DNA from: Actinomadura sp. KC216
GTDB taxonomy: Bacteria; Actinomycetota; Actinomycetes; Streptosporangiales; Streptosporangiaceae
DNA: 40,931 bases
Assembly (NCBI RefSeq): GCF_004348535.1
Contig: NZ_SMJX01000038.1
Span: 1-40,931, forward strand
Direction: 5' to 3'
The notes under the pieces are model-generated. The model made no database searches. It saw only the letters and a list, made by a program, of their open reading frames with translations, and was not told the origin of the DNA. Both the position numbers and the translations under genes were made by a program. Below, one piece after another: positions 1 to 5,618 of the stretch; the stretch's first letter is position 1, and each line of letters starts with the position of its first letter.

Positions 1-401
1 ACCCGGCCCCCGCCCCCCAAAACACACGACGAGGAATGAGGCGCACACACACGCGAACCAGGAGAGGCGTGAAGGCCGTTTCCGGCCATTCCAGGCCGCA
101 CATCATGCCTGATCACGGCCTTGCACAACGCGGGGGACGCTTTTTGGAACGATGCTTGTCAAAGAGTCGCTATTGACGATCGAAGATCGATGATCATGGA
201 GTCCAAACTGCGTTCTGCTTGGCAATACCAGTGGATCGAAAAGTTGAAAATCATTGATTGACAGTGCTTAACGGCAGAGGTTAGCCTTCCCTTAGATTCC
301 GGGTCTATTGCCATTGATGGCGTTCGTTCACTCAGACATCAGGCGCCGCATCTTCGACCGCCGAAGGAGCAGCAGCGCCTACTTTCGAGCAGAGGAATCG
401 C
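1..401. other. Intergenic region upstream of the DUF4360 gene, no gene seen
   Basis: No credible coding sequence is visible in these 400 bases. Roughly 120-300 is clearly lower in GC than the rest of the window and has a cluster of GATCGA-like words around 178-195. A TTGACA hexamer lies at 258-263 with TTAGCC 17 bases further on (281-286), a weak candidate promoter for the gene at 402. The stretch could carry regulatory sites or the end of an unseen upstream unit. Confidence 0.5.
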
Positions 402-1052
402 ATGCGTAAAGGGATCGCCTTTTCTGTCGCCGCCGCGCTCGCCATGACCGCGGCGTCCGTCACCCCCGCCGCCGCGTCCGGGCCGTACGGGGACTTTCTC
501 GGACGCGGCCCCGACGGCGTGACCATCGAGGTCGCGACCATCAACGGCTCAGGCTGTCCGCTCGGCACCGCCGCGATCGCCCTGAACGAGACCAACGACG
601 CGTTCACGGTCACCTACAGCGAGTACATCGCCCAGGTGGGCGGCACGTCCAAGCCCACCGACTCCCGCAAGAACTGCCAGATCAACATGAGGGTGCACGT
701 CCCGCAGGGCTTCACCTACGCTGTCTCGGCGACCGACTACCGCGGCTACGCCAACCTGAAGCCCGGCGCGAAGGCCTCCCAGACCGCCAGCTACTACTTC
801 CAGGGCGACCCGCGCACCCGGCGGTACACCTATCCCGTGAACGGCCCCTACAACAACAGCTGGCAGAACACCGACGTCGTGGACGTGTCCCAGCTCGTGT
901 GGTCGCCGTGCGGCGAGCAGCGGAACTTCAACGTCAACACCGACCTGCGAATCGAGACGACGGACGAGTCCAAGGTCAGCTTCATCGGCATGGACTCCAC
1001 CGACGGCAGCATCAAGACGACCTACCACTACTCCTGGAAGCGCTGCCAGTAA
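402..1052 (+). CDS. Secreted DUF4360-family protein
   Basis: The 216-residue product starts at an ATG preceded by AGAGGA. It has a classical Sec signal peptide: basic MRK, a hydrophobic stretch to about residue 20, and an Ala-rich cleavage site near residue 26. The mature part has the features I associate with DUF4360: an N-terminal IEVATINGSGCP strand, NCQINMRVHVPQGF in the middle, and four cysteines (C52, C92, C170, C215) that could form two disulfides. No catalytic motif is visible. The family is secreted, common in actinomycetes and some fungi, and of unknown function. The gene appears monocistronic, with a hairpin just downstream. Family assignment is fairly secure; the role is unknown. 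Confidence 0.85.
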   Translation: MRKGIAFSVAAALAMTAASVTPAAASGPYGDFLGRGPDGVTIEVATINGSGCPLGTAAIALNETNDAFTVTYSEYIAQVGGTSKPTDSRKNCQINMRVHVPQGFTYAVSATDYRGYANLKPGAKASQTASYYFQGDPRTRRYTYPVNGPYNNSWQNTDVVDVSQLVWSPCGEQRNFNVNTDLRIETTDESKVSFIGMDSTDGSIKTTYHYSWKRCQ

Positions 1053-1086
1053 CCCCCGTCCACCACGCCGGCGCCTGATCCGACCA

Positions 1087-1127
1087 GACCGGGCCCTGCC
1101 CCCCTCCGGGGAAGGCACGGCCCGGTC
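1087..1127. terminator. GC-rich hairpin after the DUF4360 gene
   Basis: The perfect 9-bp arms GACCGGGCC (1087-1095) and GGCCCGGTC (1119-1127) enclose a further self-complementary CTGCC/GGCA core. There is no T-run, as is common in actinomycetes. It lies 35 bases past the stop and could also terminate transcription of the tRNA-Gly coming from the other strand. Confidence 0.6.
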
Positions 1128-1208
1128 CAACCCGCGCGGAGCGCACACGCGTCGCAAGCAGGGACATAAGAACGAGATCATGCCCGTGACTTCGGGCTCT
1201 GGAGTGGG

Positions 1209-1279
1209 AGCGGGCGACGGGAATCGAACCCGCGTAGCCAGTTTGGAAGACTGGGGCTCTACCATTGAGCTACGCCCGC
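1209..1279 (-). tRNA. tRNA-Gly (anticodon TCC)
   Basis: On the minus strand the sequence folds as a complete cloverleaf. The acceptor GCGGGCG pairs with CGCCCGC. The D arm is GCTC-AATGGTA-GAGC. The anticodon stem CCAGT/ACTGG holds loop CTTCCAA with anticodon TCC. The T arm is GCGGG-TTCGATT-CCCGT. The discriminator is U, the usual base for bacterial tRNA-Gly. CCA is not encoded. The length is 71 nt. Confidence 0.95.
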
Positions 1280-1383
1280 GAGCGGATCAGGCCTGTAGGG
1301 CCTCGATCGCCATCCCGTAGCGTACAGGGTCCCGGGGGGTGGACGCGTCATGCCGGGTTGCGCGGAGCGGGGCTGATCGGGAC

Positions 1384-1389
1384 TAGACT
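1384..1389 (+). promoter_or_regulatory. Candidate -10 element of the tRNA-Pro promoter
   Basis: TAGACT fits the actinobacterial TANNNT -10 consensus and lies about 30 bases before the tRNA. TTGCGC at 1358-1363 is a possible -35, but the 20-bp spacing is long. Confidence 0.35.
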
Positions 1390-1419
1390 TCTCGCGTCAT
1401 CGCCTACGGCGGTGGCGTG

Positions 1420-1493
1420 CGGGCTGTAGCGCAGTTTGGTAGCGCACTGGCTTTGGGTGCCAGGGGTCGTGGGTTCAAATCCCGCCAGCCCGA
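1420..1493 (+). tRNA. tRNA-Pro (anticodon TGG)
   Basis: This is a complete cloverleaf. The acceptor CGGGCTG pairs with CAGCCCG and the discriminator is A. The D arm contains GCGC-AGTTTGGTA-GCGC. The anticodon stem CTGGC/GCCAG holds loop TTTGGGT with anticodon TGG. The T arm loop is TTCAAAT. The C1-G72 pair is typical of bacterial tRNA-Pro. CCA is not encoded. It faces the 3' end of alaS, 29 bases away. Confidence 0.95.
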
Positions 1494-1521
1494 CCGGATC
1501 GGCCGGGCCGGCGGGACCATG

Positions 1522-4137
1522 TCAGCCGAGGAGGGCGCGGGCCTCGGTGGCCGCGGTGCGGATCGCGTCCGGCAGGTTTTCGGGGTTTCGGCCGCCCGCG
1601 TTCGCGATGGGGCCCTTGCCGCCCGCGCCGCCGCCGACCTCGCGCGCGGCGGTGGTCAGGAGGTCGCGGGCCTGGATGCCGGGCGGCGTCGCTGCGACCA
1701 GGGCCGCCTTGCCCGAGGAACTCGTGCCCAGGACGACGATGCCCCTTGGGCCGCGGCGGTTCAGGATCGCCGTGGCGACGGTGCGGAGGTCCGCGCTGGT
1801 CAGGCCGGGGACGATCTGCGCCACCAGCCAGCCGCCCGGGAGCCTTTCGGCCTGGGACGCCAGGCGTTCCGCGTGCGCGTCCAGTTCCGCGCGGTGCAGG
1901 GTTTCCAGGTGCCGCTGGGTCTCCGCGAGTGTTTCCAGGCGCTGCCGCAGGCGGGCGGGTGCCTGGTCGGGAGACACGTGGAGGATTCCTGCGAGTTCGT
2001 GCAGGAGGTCGCGCTGGTGGTCGTAGTGGCGAAGGGCGTCCGCGCCGGTGAGCGCTTCGATGCGGCGCAGGCCGGTGCCGATGGACGACTCGCCGACGAT
2101 GTGGACCGGGCCCGCCTGGGAGCCGTGGCCGACGTGGGTTCCGCCGCACAGCTCGCGGGACGCGTCGCCGATGTCCACGATGCGGACCTCGTCGCCGTAC
2201 TTCTCGCCGAACAGCGCGAACGCGCCTGCCGCTTCCGCCTCGGCGCGGGACGCCTGCCAGACCCGGACGTCGGGGTCGTCCAGGAGGTAGTCGTTCACGA
2301 GGGTCTGGACGCGTGCGATGTCGGTAGGGGAGAAGTGCGCGAAATCGAAGCGCAGGCGTCCCGGCTCGACGCGTGAGCCGCGCTGGGCCGCGTGGTCGCC
2401 GAGGAGCCGGCGCAGCATCGCGTGGAGGACGTGTGTCGCGCTGTGCGACCGTGCCGTCGCCGCCCGGCGGTCCGCGTCGACGGTCGCCTCGGCCTCGTCG
2501 CCGGGACGCACCTCGCCGTCCAGTACGCGGACGGTGTGGACGTGCAGTCCGTCCAGGCCCGGCTGGGTGTCGAGGACCTGGAGCGTCGCGCTGGAGGTGT
2601 GCAGGGTGCCCGTGTCGCCCACCTGGCCGCCCGACTCCGCGTAGAACGGGGTGCGCGTCAGGATCAGTTCGATGTCGGAGCCTGGTCCCGCGTTCTGCAA
2701 TGGTCCGTTGGGGCCGAGAAGGGCGAGGACTTTTGTTCCCGTTGTTGTCGTGGAGTATCCGACGAAGGTGCCGGGGCCGTGTTCCGCGGTGATCCGGCGG
2801 TAGACGTCCTGGCGTGCGACGGTGTCGCCCTTCCTGTTCTGGCCCGCCTCGTGCGCCTGGCGGCGCTGGGCTTCGAGGAGCTCCGCGAACTCGTTCTCGT
2901 CGACCGTGAGGCCCGCCGAGCGCGCCGCGTCGAGGGTCAGGTCGATCGGGAAGCCGTAGGTGTCGTGCAGCTCGAACGCGGTGCGCCCGGGAATGGTGGT
3001 CGTCGCGCGGCCGATCGCCGATTCGAGGATCTGCGAGCCCTGGCGGAGCGTTCGTTCAAAACCCTCTTCCTCGGCCGTGACGACCTGGTGGATCAGGCCG
3101 GATTGCCTCCTCAGTTCCGGCCATGTCCCGCCCAAATTGTCGATGACGCTGGCCGTCAGGGCGGGCAGGGTCAGGTCGTCCATGCCGAGCTTGCGCGCGT
3201 GGCGGATGGCGCGGCGCATCAGGCGGCGCAGCACGTAGCCCCGGCCGTCGCGCGCGGGCAGCACGCCGTCGGCGATGAGGAACGCGATCGAGCGCGAGTG
3301 TTCCGCGACGATGCGGATGGACGTGGAATCGTCGCTCCCGTCGCGTCCCGGGTATTGGCGGCCCGCCATTTCCTGGACGAGCCGGAAGGTCGGCGCAAGC
3401 AGGTCCGTCTCGCATACCGTATCGACGTCCTGCAGAATCGCGGCGAGACGGTCCAGGCCGAGGCCGGTGTCGATGTTCTTCGCGGGCAGCTCGCCGATGA
3501 TGGGATAGTCGCCCTTCCCGGTTCCCTCGCCGCGGAGGTTCTGCATGAAGACGAGATTCCACAGTTCCTGGTAGCGCTCGCCGTCGATGGCCGGTCCGCC
3601 TTCACGACCGAAGGACGGTCCCCGGTCGTAGTGAAGTTCGGAGGATGGTCCGCATGGGCCGGGCACGCCCATCGACCAGTGGTTGTCCTCCATGCCGAGC
3701 CGCTGGATCCGTTCCGAGGAGACGCCGACGCGCCGCCAGAGCCGTTCGGCCTCGTCGTCGTCCAGGTAGACGGTGACCCAGATTCGTTCCGGGTCGAGGT
3801 CGTAGTGGCGGGTGAACAGCTCCCATGCCCAGGAGATCGCCTCCGCCTTGAAGTAGTCGCCGAAGGAGAAGTTGCCGAGCATTTCGAAGAACGTCGAGTG
3901 CCGCGTGGTGCGGCCCACGTTCTCGATGTCGGACGTCCGCGCGCACTTCTGCACGGACATCAGCCGGGAATGGTCAGGCGTCGTCTCGCCGAGGAAGTAC
4001 GGCTTGAACTGGTTCATGCCCGCGTTCGTCAGCAGCAGCGTGGGATCTGCCGGGATGAGCGGGCTGGACGGCACAACGCGATGGTCGCGCTCCTGGAAGA
4101 AGCCCAGAAAGGTCGAACGGATGTCAGTCGAGCGCAT
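1522..4137 (-). CDS. alaS: Alanyl-tRNA synthetase
   Basis: This is an 871-residue class II synthetase that charges tRNA-Ala. Motif 1 and the active site lie in the first 90 residues (TNAGMNQF at 37-44, FFEMLGNFSFGDYF at 83-96). RIVAEHSRS to RRAIRHARKLG spans about 275-318. The editing domain has the zinc/active-site pair HSATH (565-569) and CGGTH (664-668). The C-Ala domain ends with the glycine-rich GGGAGGKGPIANAGG. All catalytic signatures are present and the length is normal. A GTGAGG Shine-Dalgarno lies 7 bases before the ATG. The usual actinobacterial neighbours of alaS (ruvX, mltG, aroE) are absent, and GPCGPSSE replaces the common GPCGPCSE, so this may be a second, divergent copy. That is inference; the rest of the genome is not visible. 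Confidence 0.95.
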   Translation of the reverse strand: MRSTDIRSTFLGFFQERDHRVVPSSPLIPADPTLLLTNAGMNQFKPYFLGETTPDHSRLMSVQKCARTSDIENVGRTTRHSTFFEMLGNFSFGDYFKAEAISWAWELFTRHYDLDPERIWVTVYLDDDEAERLWRRVGVSSERIQRLGMEDNHWSMGVPGPCGPSSELHYDRGPSFGREGGPAIDGERYQELWNLVFMQNLRGEGTGKGDYPIIGELPAKNIDTGLGLDRLAAILQDVDTVCETDLLAPTFRLVQEMAGRQYPGRDGSDDSTSIRIVAEHSRSIAFLIADGVLPARDGRGYVLRRLMRRAIRHARKLGMDDLTLPALTASVIDNLGGTWPELRRQSGLIHQVVTAEEEGFERTLRQGSQILESAIGRATTTIPGRTAFELHDTYGFPIDLTLDAARSAGLTVDENEFAELLEAQRRQAHEAGQNRKGDTVARQDVYRRITAEHGPGTFVGYSTTTTGTKVLALLGPNGPLQNAGPGSDIELILTRTPFYAESGGQVGDTGTLHTSSATLQVLDTQPGLDGLHVHTVRVLDGEVRPGDEAEATVDADRRAATARSHSATHVLHAMLRRLLGDHAAQRGSRVEPGRLRFDFAHFSPTDIARVQTLVNDYLLDDPDVRVWQASRAEAEAAGAFALFGEKYGDEVRIVDIGDASRELCGGTHVGHGSQAGPVHIVGESSIGTGLRRIEALTGADALRHYDHQRDLLHELAGILHVSPDQAPARLRQRLETLAETQRHLETLHRAELDAHAERLASQAERLPGGWLVAQIVPGLTSADLRTVATAILNRRGPRGIVVLGTSSSGKAALVAATPPGIQARDLLTTAAREVGGGAGGKGPIANAGGRNPENLPDAIRTAATEARALLG

Positions 4138-4255
4138 GGAACGGCCTCACGAGGTCGATGGGATGACGGCGCACACCGCCGAGCCGGGCCGGGCACGACT
4201 GCTCGTTCCCCAGCTCGGCGCGGCTAGCTCGCCGTCCCACCTCGTGAAGGTCCAT
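4124..4255 (-). CDS. Possible leaderless small ORF overlapping the alaS start (43 aa)
   Basis: An ATG at 4255 opens 43 codons (begins MDLHEVGRRASRAELGNEQ) ending in TGA at 4124-4126, so its tail overlaps the alaS start codon (4135-4137) by 14 bases in another frame. TAGCGT lies exactly 8 bases before the ATG, the spacing of a leaderless actinobacterial promoter. The overlap suggests translational coupling to alaS. The peptide holds only four alanines, not in a run, so it is not a classical Ala attenuator. No homologue is recognised, and it may be a chance ORF within the alaS leader. Confidence 0.35.
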   Translation of the reverse strand: MDLHEVGRRASRAELGNEQSCPARLGGVRRHPIDLVRPFHALD

Positions 4256-4263
4256 CGCCCACC

Positions 4264-4269
4264 ACGCTA
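4264..4269 (-). promoter_or_regulatory. Candidate -10 (TAGCGT) for the alaS leader transcript
   Basis: On the minus strand TAGCGT fits TANNNT and is followed after 8 bases by the ATG of the 43-codon ORF. If used, alaS would have about 120 nt of upstream transcript that is almost wholly this small ORF. No good -35 is seen, which is common in this group. Confidence 0.4.
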
Positions 4270-4340
4270 CCTCGCGCAACGAGCGCGGGCACACGGATTT
4301 CTTTCGCGCTCGTGAACACCGGCGTCCTGCCGTGAATCGC

Positions 4341-4436
4341 ATGTACGCCTATGTGAGGCCTGCCGAGTTGCTCGATCGGGTGCGTCCCGTGCCCGTCAGG
4401 ACGGCTTACTTCTGCGACGCGGACCTCGTGCCCTAG
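4341..4436 (+). CDS. Possible 31-aa ORF or gene remnant between alaS and the HxlR gene
   Basis: In the 315-base gap between alaS and the HxlR gene, an ATG opens 31 codons (start MYAYVRPAELLDRVRPVPV) ending in TAG. Third positions are mostly G or C (about 26 of 31), as in real genes here. There is no good ribosome binding site, and the frame stays open upstream, so it could be the tail of a decayed gene. No homologue is recognised. Confidence 0.2.
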   Translation: MYAYVRPAELLDRVRPVPVRTAYFCDADLVP

Positions 4437-4452
4437 TAGGCCGTGAACAGGC

Positions 4453-4839
4453 TCAGGACGTCCTTTTCAGCGCGTCGGTTTCGGCGAGCCGAGCGTCGTA
4501 GTCGGCGCGGGCGGCGTCGATCTGGTCGAGGTGGGATTCGGCCCAGGAGACGAGGGCGTTGGCGGCGTCCATCAGCGTCGCACCCAGCGGGGTGAGCGAA
4601 TAGTCGACGCGCGGCGGCATCACCGGATACACGGTCCGGGTGACGATTCCGTCGCGTTCCAGGCCCCGCAGCGTCACGGTGAGCATGCGCTGGCTGATGC
4701 CGTCGATCTCGCGCTTGAGCTCGGTGAACCGCTTGGTGCGCTCGCCGAGCAGCGCGATGACCTGCAGCGACCATTTGTCGCCGACCCGGTCGAGGATCTC
4801 GCGGGCCCGGCAACCCGCCGAGTGCGGCTGCAATCCCAT
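4453..4839 (-). CDS. HxlR-family winged-helix transcriptional regulator
   Basis: The product is 128 residues. I chose the internal ATG at 4839 because GGAGAG sits just upstream and MGLQPHSAGC matches the usual short HxlR N-terminus; the longer frame from 4908 adds 23 residues unlike the family. The core CRAREILDRVGDKWSLQVIALL, then GERTKRFTELKREIDGISQRMLTVTLRGLERDGIVTRTVYP, is diagnostic for the HxlR/DUF24 winged helix, with a conserved Cys near residue 10 that in some members senses electrophiles or oxidants. It is divergent from the YceI-like gene, which it probably regulates along with itself. Confidence 0.9.
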   Translation of the reverse strand: MGLQPHSAGCRAREILDRVGDKWSLQVIALLGERTKRFTELKREIDGISQRMLTVTLRGLERDGIVTRTVYPVMPPRVDYSLTPLGATLMDAANALVSWAESHLDQIDAARADYDARLAETDALKRTS

Positions 4840-4870
4840 GGTTCTCTCCAGGTGACCGAGGCAGAAAAAA

Positions 4871-4931
4871 GTGCCTTCTTGTGCCGACTCCGAGGGTGTC
4901 CGCACCATGGAGACGGTTCCCGATCGGAACC
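4871..4931. promoter_or_regulatory. Putative HxlR operator region in the divergent promoter
   Basis: The 122-base divergent intergenic space has two arrangements expected of operators. One is a direct repeat GTGCC at 4871-4875 and 4881-4885, one helical turn apart, right after an A-run. The other is the inverted repeat GGTTCC-CGATC-GGAACC at 4915-4931. Which, if either, is bound by the HxlR protein is not shown by the sequence. Confidence 0.4.
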
Positions 4932-4961
4932 GCCTTACCTTTCATAACCCTAGGAGACACG

Positions 4962-5540
4962 ATGACGACCGAGCTTGTCGAGGTCCCCGGCTACATCGCG
5001 GGCACCTGGACCGTCGACCCCGTCCACTCCGGCGTCGGCTTCACGATCAGGCATCTGATGGTCAGCAAGGTCCGCGGCCGTTTCGGGACGTTCGAGGGGA
5101 CCGTCGTCACCGGCGCCGACCCCCTCGACTCCACGGTGACCGCGTCCGTCGACCTGGCCTCGATCGACACCGGGAACGCGCAGCGCGACGAGCACGTCAG
5201 GTCCGCGGACTTCCTGGACGTCGCCACCTACCCGGCCATGACCTACCGCTCCACCGGCGTCCGCCGCGACGGCGGCGGCTTCGTCCTCGACGGCGAGCTG
5301 ACCCTGCACGGGACGACCAGGCCGGTGCCGCTCGCCCTGGAGGTCGAAGGCTTCGGTCCCGACCCGTTCCGGCAGGACGACCCGTTCAAGGGCGCCCGCG
5401 CCGGGTTCACCGCGACCGGCGAGATCAACCGGCTGGAGTTCGGCATCGGCGATCGCGCCACCGTCCCGGGCGGCGCGCTGGGGCTGGGGGAGAAGGTCCA
5501 GATCGTCCTGGAGATCGAGGCGGTGCTGCAGACCGCCTGA
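4962..5540 (+). CDS. YceI-family (lipocalin-like) protein
   Basis: The product is 192 residues. The ATG at 4962 follows AGGAGAC; a longer frame from 4881 runs through the promoter and is unlikely. The protein shows the YceI pattern: GTWTVDPVHSGVGFTIRHLMVSKVRGRF near the N-terminus, then VDLASIDTGNAQRDEHVRSADFLDVATYPAMTY in the middle, and GELTLHGTTRPVPL and FTATGEINRLEFGI towards the end. YceI proteins form a lipocalin-like beta barrel that binds polyisoprenoids or other amphiphiles. No signal peptide is visible, so this copy is probably cytoplasmic. It is divergent from the HxlR gene, a common actinomycete pairing suggesting stress-responsive control. Confidence 0.92.
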   Translation: MTTELVEVPGYIAGTWTVDPVHSGVGFTIRHLMVSKVRGRFGTFEGTVVTGADPLDSTVTASVDLASIDTGNAQRDEHVRSADFLDVATYPAMTYRSTGVRRDGGGFVLDGELTLHGTTRPVPLALEVEGFGPDPFRQDDPFKGARAGFTATGEINRLEFGIGDRATVPGGALGLGEKVQIVLEIEAVLQTA

Positions 5541-5618
5541 GTGCCCGCGCCCGACCGCCTGGGTGCGCCGCGCCCCCGGCCGGCGAGGGGTCCGTTCATC
5601 TTCCGTTCCCCGGGATGA

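Noticed and set aside
549..1265. Minus-strand ORF over the DUF4360 gene and tRNA-Gly
   Set aside because: Its first codons lie in the tRNA and the rest mirrors the DUF4360 gene; no independent support.
4225..4245. T-box-like AGGTGGGACGGCG on the minus strand in the alaS leader
   Set aside because: It differs from AGGGTGGNACCGCG at key positions. The N after TGG would be G, which does not pair with the A expected as discriminator of tRNA-Ala. No stem I with an Ala specifier is visible, and the bases are explained by the small ORF.
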